This document shows positions 19,574-27,925 of a stretch of DNA of 57,007 nucleotides, piece after piece. Below the pieces are notes generated by a model. That model saw only the letters and a list, made by a program, of their open reading frames with translations, made no database searches and had not been told where the DNA came from. The position numbers were made by a program, and so were the translations under genes. The DNA comes from Tissierellia bacterium (GTDB lineage Bacteria > Bacillota > Clostridia > Tissierellales > Tepidimicrobiaceae). The stretch lies in the NCBI GenBank assembly GCA_012735405.1, contig JAAYHM010000043.1, positions 1 through 57,007 on the forward strand, in the 5' to 3' direction. Each line of letters begins with the position of its first letter. Within the stretch, counting starts at the first letter, position 1.

Positions 19574-19628
19574 TTTGACTTTCTTTGTTCTTTATTATAT
19601 AATAGCACATTTTTTGACTGGATTTCAA
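19574..19628 (-). promoter_or_regulatory. ctsR promoter with CtsR half-operators
   Basis: A minus-strand promoter with TTGAAA (19628-19623), an 18-bp spacer and TATTAT (19604-19599). AGTCAAA heptads lie at 19619-19613 inside the spacer and at 19580-19574 just before the start codon. CtsR operators are normally two AGTCAAA heptads in direct repeat with 3 bases between, and here each heptad has only a poor second copy, so this is a candidate site only. Confidence 0.6.
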
Positions 19629-19740
19629 TATTTTTACCAAGTCAAGGTCTTTTATGTTTTTTTATTACCCAAATATGATTATTTATAAACAAAGGATTGA
19701 AAGAACAATAGTCAATGGACATATAAATAAAGGAGCTTTT

Positions 19741-19771
19741 CCCATAAGGCAAAGAACCGTCCCCTGTCTTA
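19741..19771. repeat. REP-like intergenic motif
   Basis: The sequence GAACCGTCCCCTGTCTTA with its upstream AAGGCAAA is a motif that recurs between genes in many clostridia. A related copy with CCCCTGTCTTA is at 55100-55111. The long 19641-19821 gap otherwise holds only the terminator of the EF-G gene. Confidence 0.55.
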
Positions 19772-19774
19772 TTT

Positions 19775-19812
19775 AAAAAAGGTCCGATATGGTAAACCAT
19801 ATCGAACCTTTT
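19775..19812 (-). terminator. Terminator of the EF-G-like gene
   Basis: A 14-bp stem AAGGTTCGATATGG/CCATATCGGACCTT with one G-U pair, then TTTTTT on the minus strand. Confidence 0.9.
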
Positions 19813-19821
19813 AAAGTTATT

Positions 19822-21888
19822 TTAAGCCTTTGCCTTTTCCTTTGCTTCTTCAATTATTTTTTCTGCAATATTTGCAGGAACTTCTTCATATCTTAGAAAT
19901 TCCATAGTGAAGCTGCCCCTTGCTTGGGTCATACTTCTTAGGTCTATGGCATATTCAAATAATTCAGCCTGTGGAGCTTCAGCAATAACTAGCTGATTTC
20001 CATCTTCCTGTGGTTCCATACCCAGTATTCTTCCTCTACGCTTGTTCATATCTCCCATTACATCTCCCATATATTCTTCTGGAACTAGTATTTCTAATCT
20101 CATTATTGGTTCTAATAATACTGGATTAGCTTCTTCCATACCTTTTTTGAATGCCAAGGATGCAGCAATCTTAAAGGCCATTTCATTTGAGTCTACAGGG
20201 TGGTAGGAACCATCAAATAATGTAGCCTTAATATTTACTACTGGATATCCGGCAAGGACACCATGTTCTAATGATTCTCTTAATCCTTTTTCTACTGCTG
20301 GGAAGAAATTCTTAGGTACAGCTCCACCAAATACTTCCTCTGCAAATTCAAAATCTTTATCGCTAGGCTCAAATCTTATATGAACATCTCCATACTGGCC
20401 TGCTCCACCAGTTTGCTTTTTATGCTTTCCTTGTACACTGGCAGTACCCTTAATTGTCTCTCTATAGGCTACCTTTGGTTGGGTTAAGGTTACGTCTACT
20501 CCAAACTGTTTTTTTAGTTTATCGATTATAACAGTTAATTGCATATTGCCTTGACCGCCTACTAGTAACTGCTTTGTTTCTGCATTCCTTTCAACTACAA
20601 AACTTGGATCTTCATCTGTTAATCTATTAAGGGCCGAACTAATTTTTTCTTCGTCATCTTTGGATTTTGGCTCTATAGCCTTATATAAGGTTGGCTTTGG
20701 ATAGTTAATTTTTTCATATACTATTTTATCAGACTTTACACATAAAGTATCTCCGGTTTGAACATTCTGTAATTTTGATGTAGCACCTATGTCCCCTGCT
20801 ACTATTTCTGGAACCTCTAACTGATTCTTTCCTCTAAGTACAAATAAGCCTCCTAATCTTTCAGATTCATCCTTGGATGAATTGTATATGTCCTGATCTT
20901 TACTCAACTTTCCAGTTAATACTTTAAATAGGGATAGCTTACCAACAAATGGGTCAACAATTGTTTTAAATACCAATGCTGAGAATGGTTCACTCTTATC
21001 TATTTTTCTTTCTACTAGTTCTTCTCCCTTATACCCTGCAACTAGGCCAACATCTGCTGGACTTGGCATGTATTCTTTTATGAAATCCAGCAAAATGTCA
21101 ATAGCCATGGTATTTTCTGCTGAACCAACAATTACTGGAACTAAATCCCCATTTTTTATAGATTCCTTTATTCCCTTTCTTAATTCCTCTGGTGTAAACT
21201 CTTCCCCTTCAAAATATTTCTCCATTAATTCTTCGTCTGTTTCTGCCACTTTCTCCGCCAATGCTTCCTTGATAGACTCTATTTCCCCTTGTAATTCTGC
21301 TGGTACATCCACTTTAGTTGAATCTTTTCCCTTATATTCATAGGCTACTTCTTCCATAACCTTTACTATGCCTTTAAATCCAACTCCTTCTCCTATTGGC
21401 AAAGTAAAGGGTACTACTTTGTCGCCAAACTGACTTTTTATTTCATCCAATACCTTATTAAATTCAACGTTTTCCTTATCCATCTTGTTTATAAATATGG
21501 CCCTTGGAAGCTTATATTCTTCAACATACTTCCAGGATTTTTCTGTTCCTACTTCTACGCCTGCTGATGCATCTACTACTATTAAGGCACTTTCTGATGC
21601 ACGTAATGCCCCATAAACCTCTCCCACAAAATCAAAATATCCAGGAGTATCTACAAGGTTAATCTTCGTATTACCATACTCTACAGGGATTACAGAAGTT
21701 CCTATTGAAACCTTTCTGGCAATCTCCTCTTTATCAAAGTCTGACACAGTATTACCATCATCTACTCTACCCTGTCTTGTAATTGCCCCTGTTGCAAATA
21801 AAGCTGCTTCTGTTAATGTTGTTTTTCCACAGCCACCATGACCAATCAATGCAATATTTCTAATTTGTTCAGTTTGATATACTTTCAT
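19822..21888 (-). CDS. Elongation factor G-like GTPase (FusA2 type)
   Basis: A translational GTPase with EF-G domain order, 688 aa. The P-loop is GHGGCGKTT near residue 17, NKMD is intact, and domains III-V are present, with domain IV marked by GGAGQYGDVHIRF. Canonical EF-G has AHIDAGKTT, RGITI and DTPGHVDF. Here the switch region lacks RGITI and the G3 motif reads DTPGYFDF. These changes identify the second EF-G subfamily found beside a normal fusA in many bacteria. Its role may be in stress or recycling. It sits apart from the rpsL-rpsG-fusA operon, before ctsR. Confidence 0.88.
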   Translation of the reverse strand: MKVYQTEQIRNIALIGHGGCGKTTLTEAALFATGAITRQGRVDDGNTVSDFDKEEIARKVSIGTSVIPVEYGNTKINLVDTPGYFDFVGEVYGALRASESALIVVDASAGVEVGTEKSWKYVEEYKLPRAIFINKMDKENVEFNKVLDEIKSQFGDKVVPFTLPIGEGVGFKGIVKVMEEVAYEYKGKDSTKVDVPAELQGEIESIKEALAEKVAETDEELMEKYFEGEEFTPEELRKGIKESIKNGDLVPVIVGSAENTMAIDILLDFIKEYMPSPADVGLVAGYKGEELVERKIDKSEPFSALVFKTIVDPFVGKLSLFKVLTGKLSKDQDIYNSSKDESERLGGLFVLRGKNQLEVPEIVAGDIGATSKLQNVQTGDTLCVKSDKIVYEKINYPKPTLYKAIEPKSKDDEEKISSALNRLTDEDPSFVVERNAETKQLLVGGQGNMQLTVIIDKLKKQFGVDVTLTQPKVAYRETIKGTASVQGKHKKQTGGAGQYGDVHIRFEPSDKDFEFAEEVFGGAVPKNFFPAVEKGLRESLEHGVLAGYPVVNIKATLFDGSYHPVDSNEMAFKIAASLAFKKGMEEANPVLLEPIMRLEILVPEEYMGDVMGDMNKRRGRILGMEPQEDGNQLVIAEAPQAELFEYAIDLRSMTQARGSFTMEFLRYEEVPANIAEKIIEEAKEKAKA

Positions 21889-22073
21889 ATACGCTTTCCC
21901 CCTTAACCAGCATTTTGTAATATAATATAATATAAAAGATTGAGAATTTTTACAATCTTTTAAAACTACTACTTGTATTTTAATTGTCTTTTTAGATTAT
22001 ATCATGAAATGGCTACTTATCATAGTATTTTTTAATATAAACCTAATTTTACAAATATATGTATAATTTTGGG
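21889..22073 (-). other. Leader and upstream region of the EF-G-like gene
   Basis: A hairpin of 9 bp (AAAAGATTG/CAATCTTTT) lies between the ileS terminator and the start codon, followed by AT-rich sequence. A TATAAT box is visible near 22000 with a weak -35 (ATGATA). No riboswitch type is recognised. Confidence 0.4.
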
Positions 22074-22110
22074 AAAAAGGCTTCCATTTTATTTAAAAGG
22101 AAGCCTTTTT
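22074..22110 (-). terminator. Terminator of ileS
   Basis: Arms AAAAAGGCTTCC/GGAAGCCTTTTT around a 13-base loop with a T-rich tail on the minus strand. Confidence 0.9.
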
Positions 22111-22113
22111 ATC

Positions 22114-25100
22114 TTATTCTACTTTTTCCAACTTTATACCTGTAATATGTCCATTTATATCCTGTTCTATTAAGGATTCATCTTTTACCTTTACTATTTT
22201 AAGGGCTAAAGTTTCTTCTTTAATATAGTCTTCATATAGCCTTACTGCTTCTTCTATTTCTTCATCTGAATCATAATAGATATAGATATTGTCCAGAACA
22301 TCATAATTGTTGCTTTTCCTCATCTGTTGCACCTTAGATATAAATTCCCTTGCATAGCCTTCATTTATTAAATCCTTTGTAAGGGTTGTATCTAATACTA
22401 CAAATAAATTGTTTTCCATAGTAACGTTAAATCCTTCCTTAGAGGATATGGTTACCTGAACTAAATCCTTTGTAATAGCTACATCCTCTCCATCTAAATT
22501 TAGAACAAGCTCTTCCCCACTTTCCAATTTTTCTACAGTATCAAAAGGATCAAGTTCATTTAATGCCTTAGCAAAGGATTTAACCTTAGGACCTAACTGA
22601 GGACCTGCAAGTTTATAGTTTGGCTTTAGAGAGTAATCCATAAATTTGCTTAAATCCTTTTCAAATATTACTTCCTTTACATTTAACTCTTCTTTTATCA
22701 GTGGAACTAAATCCTTAATCTTATCTTCATATTTGCCATCAACCAGTACTCCATTAAGAGGCTGACGAACCTTTATCTTGACAGTTTCCCTTGAAGCCCT
22801 GCCTAATTTAACAATATCCCTTACCAAGTCCATTCTTTCCTCCAGTTCTGGATCTATTAGGCTTTCATTAGCTTCTGGATAATAGTCTAGATGTACAGAT
22901 TCCTTATCTGTTAGATTTCTATAAAGTTCTTCCGCAGTGAAGGGAACAAAGGGCGCTATCATCTTGGATATACCTAATAATACTTCATAGGTAGTATTGT
23001 ATACTGCCTTCTTGCTAATATCCAATTCAGTTGACCAGAAACGTCTCCTTGTACGTCTTATATACCAGTTGGATAAATCCTCTACTACAAAATCTTGAAT
23101 AGATCTTACCACTCTTGTTAATTCAAATTCATTCATATCTTTTCTTACCTGTTTTACCAGGCTGTTATACTTTGATAAAATCCATCTATCTAATTCTTCC
23201 CTGTCTTCATATTCCACGAAAAATTCTCTAGGATCAATATTATCTGTGTTGGCATATAGGGAGAAGAAGTTATACACATTTCTTATACTTCTAAAGAATT
23301 TGTTTTCCACTTCCTTAATACCTTCTTCGTCAAATCTTGTTGGTGTCCATGGTGGTGAAACATATACTAAATACCATCTTAAAGCATCTGCCCCATATTT
23401 ATCAAACATTTCAAAGGGGTCTACAGTATTTCCCCTGGACTTAGACATCTTCTTGCCATACTTATCCAGTATCAAATCATTTACAAGTACACTTTTATAG
23501 GGAGATTTGCCAGTTACAAAGGTAGATATAGCAATCAGTGAATAGAACCATCCTCTGGTCTGGTCTATTCCTTCGCATATAAAGTCTGCAGGGAACAGCT
23601 TATCAAAGTTTTCCTTATTTTCAAAAGGATAATGGTGTTGTGCAAAGGGCATGGCACCACTATCAAACCATACGTCTATTACGTCTTTTTCCCTGGTCAT
23701 TGTACCATTACATTTTTCGCATCTTAAGTGTACCTCGTCTACATAGGGCCTGTGAAGTTCTATGGATTCATCTATATCTTCAATAGCCCTTTCTACTAAT
23801 TCTTTCCTGGAACCAATACTTGTAATATGTCCACAGTCATCACATCTCCAAATAGGAAGAGGTGTCCCCCAATATCTACTTCTTGATATAGCCCAGTCAT
23901 TCAAATTCTCAAGCCAGTTTCCAAATCTTTTTTCTCCAACAAAAGGCGGATACCAGTTAACCTGATTATTGTTTTCAATTAGCTGATCTTTAAGCTTAGT
24001 CATTTCTATATACCAGCTAGGCTTTGCATAGTATAATAGGGGCGTATCACATCTCCAGCAATGAGGATAATTATGAAGCATTCTCTCCTTTTTGTAAAGC
24101 TTTCCTTCCTGCCTTAGCCACTGGATTATTTCCGGATCTGCATCCATTACAAATTTACCCTTCCAAATAGTATCTGTAAATCTACCCTCGTCATCAACAG
24201 GCTGTAGGACTGGTAAATTATATTTTTTACCTGTGTTGTAGTCATCCTCACCAAAGGCAGGTGCAGTGTGAACAATTCCTGTACCATCTTCTGTAGTAAC
24301 ATAATCTGCCAATGTAACGAAGAAGGCCTTTTTATTTTCATCTACCTTAACAAAAGGAATTAACTGTTCGTATTCAATATACTCAAGGTCTTTACCCTTA
24401 ATCTCTTCCAATACCACATATTCTTCTCCTAATACCTTACTTGCTAAATCCTTGGCTACATAGTATACTTCATCATTTTGTCTCACCTTAACATAGGTTA
24501 CATCTGGATTAACAGTTAAGCTAACATTGCTGGGCAGGGTCCAAGGAGTTGTAGTCCAGGCTAAAAAGTATTCCTCCTTATCCTTTAATTTAAATTTTGC
24601 AATGGCTGTCTCACTTTTAATTTCCTTATAACCTTGGGCAACCTCATGGGATGCAAGGCCAGTTCCGCATCTGGGACAATAGGGCAGTATCTTATGGCCC
24701 TCATAAATTAATCCTTCCTTATAGAATTTATCTAAAATCCACCAGACAGATTCTATATAATCATTATCCAGGGTTATATAAGGATTATCCATGTCTATTT
24801 CATAGGCCATTCTTTTGGTCATTTCTCTCCATAGCTTTTCATATCGAAAAACAGATTCCTTGCATTTTTTATTGAATTCTTCTATACCATATTCTTCAAT
24901 TTCCTGTTTATTGTTAATATTTAATTCTTTCTCCACTTCAATTTCTACTGGCAAGCCATGGGTATCCCATCCGGCCTTACGTTTTACCTGATAACCTTCC
25001 ATGGTTTTATATCTGCATACTAGGTCCTTTAAGGTCCTAGCCATTACATGGTGTATACCAGGCTTACCATTGGCTGTTGGAGGCCCTTCATAGAATATAT

Positions 25101-25224
25101 AGGGTTTGTTTTCATCTCTTGTTTCAACAGCTTTGTGAAGAAGGTCGATTTCTTCCCAATATCGGGATATTTTCATTTCTCGATCCTTTACCGGTTCATT
25201 GGACAGTTCCCTAAACCTTTTCAA
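22114..25224 (-). CDS. ileS: Isoleucyl-tRNA synthetase, type 2, with GIHH signature
   Basis: Class I synthetase of 1036 aa, the long type-2 form, with CP1 editing domain near residues 190-380, KMSKSRGN near 600 and an extended C-terminus. The signature normally read as HIGH is GIHH at residues 56-59 (GKPGIHHV), as in a known subgroup of type-2 enzymes reported to be extremely mupirocin-tolerant. Two CxxC pairs (CDDCG, CEKC) add a zinc site. It starts with TTG behind AAAGG. Upstream is an Ile T-box with promoter; a terminator follows. Confidence 0.96.
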   Translation of the reverse strand: MKRFRELSNEPVKDREMKISRYWEEIDLLHKAVETRDENKPYIFYEGPPTANGKPGIHHVMARTLKDLVCRYKTMEGYQVKRKAGWDTHGLPVEIEVEKELNINNKQEIEEYGIEEFNKKCKESVFRYEKLWREMTKRMAYEIDMDNPYITLDNDYIESVWWILDKFYKEGLIYEGHKILPYCPRCGTGLASHEVAQGYKEIKSETAIAKFKLKDKEEYFLAWTTTPWTLPSNVSLTVNPDVTYVKVRQNDEVYYVAKDLASKVLGEEYVVLEEIKGKDLEYIEYEQLIPFVKVDENKKAFFVTLADYVTTEDGTGIVHTAPAFGEDDYNTGKKYNLPVLQPVDDEGRFTDTIWKGKFVMDADPEIIQWLRQEGKLYKKERMLHNYPHCWRCDTPLLYYAKPSWYIEMTKLKDQLIENNNQVNWYPPFVGEKRFGNWLENLNDWAISRSRYWGTPLPIWRCDDCGHITSIGSRKELVERAIEDIDESIELHRPYVDEVHLRCEKCNGTMTREKDVIDVWFDSGAMPFAQHHYPFENKENFDKLFPADFICEGIDQTRGWFYSLIAISTFVTGKSPYKSVLVNDLILDKYGKKMSKSRGNTVDPFEMFDKYGADALRWYLVYVSPPWTPTRFDEEGIKEVENKFFRSIRNVYNFFSLYANTDNIDPREFFVEYEDREELDRWILSKYNSLVKQVRKDMNEFELTRVVRSIQDFVVEDLSNWYIRRTRRRFWSTELDISKKAVYNTTYEVLLGISKMIAPFVPFTAEELYRNLTDKESVHLDYYPEANESLIDPELEERMDLVRDIVKLGRASRETVKIKVRQPLNGVLVDGKYEDKIKDLVPLIKEELNVKEVIFEKDLSKFMDYSLKPNYKLAGPQLGPKVKSFAKALNELDPFDTVEKLESGEELVLNLDGEDVAITKDLVQVTISSKEGFNVTMENNLFVVLDTTLTKDLINEGYAREFISKVQQMRKSNNYDVLDNIYIYYDSDEEIEEAVRLYEDYIKEETLALKIVKVKDESLIEQDINGHITGIKLEKVE
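25048..25059 (-). other. GIHH codons replacing HIGH in ileS
   Basis: The four codons GGT ATA CAC CAT read GIHH. Histidine and glycine at positions 1 and 3 of the HIGH tetrad are exchanged. The flanks are typical of the type-2 enzyme. Confidence 0.95.
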
Positions 25225-25263
25225 CTCATTTCATCCTTTCTATTTATTTTTATTCAAGCAATC

Positions 25264-25500
25264 AAAAAGTCCCTAAGCAAATGCTTAGGGACGGATTACC
25301 GCGGTACCACCCAAATTGCAGAGAAAATCTCTGCCACTCCTTTTAGAATAACGCCCCAGGCGTAACATCCTACTGAAATTTCAGATGTTATGCTCCAAAG
25401 TGATCTTCGTAAAAGAATTTATTGATAATCTCTCACCAGATGATTATCTCTCTGTGAATAAATTCTTTTACTACTCTCTTTTTCATAGCATTTACATATC
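25264..25500 (-). promoter_or_regulatory. T-box leader of ileS (Ile specifier ATC)
   Basis: This fills the 324-base gap between lplA and ileS. The core GGGTGGTACCGCGG is at 25311-25291 and the terminator has arms GTCCCTAAGC/GCTTAGGGAC, then TTTTT. Stem I has a 15-bp perfect pairing of GTAAAAGAATTTATT and its complement, then GAA-G-ATC-A. The specifier ATC is an isoleucine codon. Confidence 0.95.
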
Positions 25501-25514
25501 CAATTTTGATTATA

Positions 25515-25544
25515 AATATACATTAAGTAGGCTGAATTTGTCAA
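25515..25544 (-). promoter_or_regulatory. Promoter of the ileS T-box transcript
   Basis: TTGACA (25544-25539), an 18-bp spacer and TATATT (25520-25515), directly after the lplA stop region. Confidence 0.7.
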
Positions 25545-25548
25545 GTTC

Positions 25549-26535
25549 TTAAATTATTAAACTTAAGAGCTCCTCCTTGGATATACCTGCAAAATAATAT
25601 CCAACATCTATGTCGTCCAATACCTTGCTAATTTCATCTTCTTTATACTTAATTCCCACTAACTTTTCTTCTAATTCAGATACATCACCAGTTCCAAAGA
25701 AGTCTCCATAGAACTTAATGCTCTTTATAATACCTTCGTCTACATTAATCTTACTTTGTACCTTTCCTGATGTAAATCTCTTTGATTTTTCAATATTAAA
25801 TTCAGGTGAATACCCAAAATTCCACTCCCAGGTTGCATATCTTTCTTCCATAATTTTATTTATCTTTTCATAATCCTCTTCTGTCAGCTTGTATTCTGTA
25901 ATGTTATGGGTTTCTATCATATGATCTAAAAGAAGCTGTTTAAAGTCTTCTATGCTTATATCTTCCTTAAGATGGTCTTTAATATTTGTAACCCTGCTTC
26001 TTACTGATTTTACACCCTTAGATTCTATTTTATCCTTGGAAACCTTTAGGGCCTTGCTCAAAACGTTTAAATCTGTATCAAAGAGCATGGCACCATGGTG
26101 TAGTATTCTATTTTTCTTCATATACTGAGCATTGCCGCAGAATTTCCTGCCATCTATGGTTAAATCGTTTCTTCCAGTAAATTCTGCCTTAACACCTAGC
26201 TTTGCCAAAACTTCTATTACAGGTCTGGTAAAGGCTTCAAAATTAAAGGCAGTTGATTTGCCCCCTTTTTCTGAAATTATAGTATAATTTAAGTTACCAT
26301 AATCATGATATACTGCTCCTCCACCAGACAATCTTCTAACTACATTTATATTATTCTCCTTAACATAATCCAAATTAATTTCTTCAATGGTATTTTGGTT
26401 TTTGCCTACTACTATAGTAGGTTCATTAATCCATAGTAGGAATATTTCATCAAACTGGGTTAAATTATCAAATACATATTGCTCCAATGCCAAGTTAAAC
26501 TGAGGTCTGTTATCGTCATTTCTTATATATATCAT
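25549..26535 (-). CDS. lplA: Lipoate-protein ligase
   Basis: LplA-type ligase of 328 aa that attaches free lipoate, via lipoyl-AMP, to lipoyl domains such as the glycine-cleavage H protein. The catalytic domain shows RRLSGGGAVYHDYGNLNYT near residue 70 and the adenylate-binding GRNDLTIDGRKFCGNAQ near 140, with LHHGAMLFDTDL after it. A C-terminal accessory domain follows. An AAAGGAGGAG site precedes the ATG. No lipoyl-domain protein is in this window. Confidence 0.93.
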   Translation of the reverse strand: MIYIRNDDNRPQFNLALEQYVFDNLTQFDEIFLLWINEPTIVVGKNQNTIEEINLDYVKENNINVVRRLSGGGAVYHDYGNLNYTIISEKGGKSTAFNFEAFTRPVIEVLAKLGVKAEFTGRNDLTIDGRKFCGNAQYMKKNRILHHGAMLFDTDLNVLSKALKVSKDKIESKGVKSVRSRVTNIKDHLKEDISIEDFKQLLLDHMIETHNITEYKLTEEDYEKINKIMEERYATWEWNFGYSPEFNIEKSKRFTSGKVQSKINVDEGIIKSIKFYGDFFGTGDVSELEEKLVGIKYKEDEISKVLDDIDVGYYFAGISKEELLSLII

Positions 26536-26608
26536 TATATCTCCTCCTTTGATTATAATACTAATATTTTAGTTTAAATTTGTTACTTTGTAAAATATTG
26601 TCTAGTAT

Positions 26609-27901
26609 TTAACCTATTGTTTCATCCTGTAGCTTCCTAAGCTTATATATGGTTTTACTTTTATCTAATTCTACCATATCGTAGCTTATAATTTCTCCTT
26701 TTTTAATATCCCTTTTTGCTACTGTATTTTCATCTATAAGGCCTATGGGAACTAATTTTTCCTTCATTACCAGCTCATGCCTTTCAATAACTCCATAAAC
26801 AGTATAGCCTCCAATGGAATCCAATCTTTCTCCCGCCTTTAAATCCCTTTTAGCCACTGCTATAGTATCTGCCACCTGTCCTTCTGTTGGGGCTATGGTA
26901 GCTTCCTTATAGTAACAGGCTTCAAATATGGTTACAGGGGTCTCAAGACTTGTTAAATGATAAGGTCTATAAAGTACATAATTAGGTCCAGATCCCATAT
27001 TTAAATACTCCATTTGCCTATGTACTTCTTCTAATTTAGTGGTAATTATTGCAAAAACTCCAGGTGCAATACCCTTTACAAAGTCTACTACCCCATATCT
27101 GCTTAAAACTCCACCCTCTTCTTTTAAACTAAGGATTTTTGTTAAGTTATTTATATCACATTCTACTCCATGGCATCCCCTAATATCAGGTATAAAGCCT
27201 GTAGCATTGGCCAGGGAAGTTAGCTCTATCATAGTATTGGTTCCATCTACAAAGCCTGTTAACATTCTAGGCTTTAATCCTTTCTTTATTGCATCATCAT
27301 ATACGGTATCCGGGGTTGCATCTACATTCAATGGATTATTTTTACCCTTACCAATAACAAGAATATCGAAGCCTAAACCTTTGGCAAAATTGTATAATTC
27401 CATAGTAGCTCCCGGTTCATCCCCTGCAGTGCCAGTATACACTACCCCTGCATCAGTAGCTTTTTTGTATAAAATAGGACCAACAACTGCATCTGCTTCT
27501 ATGTTTAACATTATTATATGTTTTTTATTATCTATTGCATCAAGGGCTACAGTGGCACCTACCTCTGGTACCCCTGTTGCATCAACAACTGCATCTATAA
27601 TACTGGCCTTGGTGGCCAACTCTATATATTCACTAACAACAAATTTTCCCTTTTCTAAATAATAGTTTGCCTCCTTTAAGGAATTTGTTTCAATTATTTC
27701 TTCCTTTGGAATACCTGAAGAAAGTAAAGCATCTATGGCCTTTTCAATCCTCCTGTTAACCACTAAGGCAGGAACCATGCCTTCAATTCTTGACATTTGA
27801 TTTATAAGTCCCTTGCCCATTTTACCTGCTCCAATTATAGCAACCCTTATTTTTTTACCTTTATCTAAAAGTTCCTTTAGTTTCTTGTTCATAGTAAACA
27901 T
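26609..27901 (-). CDS. NAD(P)-dependent oxidoreductase with SAF domain (homoserine-dehydrogenase-like)
   Basis: An oxidoreductase of about 430 aa. Rossmann motif GAGKMGKG lies near residue 22, followed by a homoserine-dehydrogenase-like domain with VVDATGVPEVG near 110 and GDEPGATMELY near 165. A C-terminal SAF domain (about 340-405; VAKRDLKAGERLDSIGGYT) follows. The family is widespread in clostridia but its substrate is not known. The open frame starts at 27910; AAAGG is too close to that ATG, so the ATG at 27901 is used. It is in line with a flavoprotein upstream and lplA downstream. Confidence 0.82.
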   Translation of the reverse strand: MFTMNKKLKELLDKGKKIRVAIIGAGKMGKGLINQMSRIEGMVPALVVNRRIEKAIDALLSSGIPKEEIIETNSLKEANYYLEKGKFVVSEYIELATKASIIDAVVDATGVPEVGATVALDAIDNKKHIIMLNIEADAVVGPILYKKATDAGVVYTGTAGDEPGATMELYNFAKGLGFDILVIGKGKNNPLNVDATPDTVYDDAIKKGLKPRMLTGFVDGTNTMIELTSLANATGFIPDIRGCHGVECDINNLTKILSLKEEGGVLSRYGVVDFVKGIAPGVFAIITTKLEEVHRQMEYLNMGSGPNYVLYRPYHLTSLETPVTIFEACYYKEATIAPTEGQVADTIAVAKRDLKAGERLDSIGGYTVYGVIERHELVMKEKLVPIGLIDENTVAKRDIKKGEIISYDMVELDKSKTIYKLRKLQDETIG

Positions 27902-27925
27902 ATATTTCATCCTTTCAATAATAGA

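Noticed and set aside
24147-24341. Small minus-strand frame within ileS
   Set aside because: It is a shifted frame of the same ileS sequence and has no start site.
27039-27662. 207-codon plus-strand open frame
   Set aside because: It is antisense to the SAF oxidoreductase, whose domains are clear, so it is a shadow.
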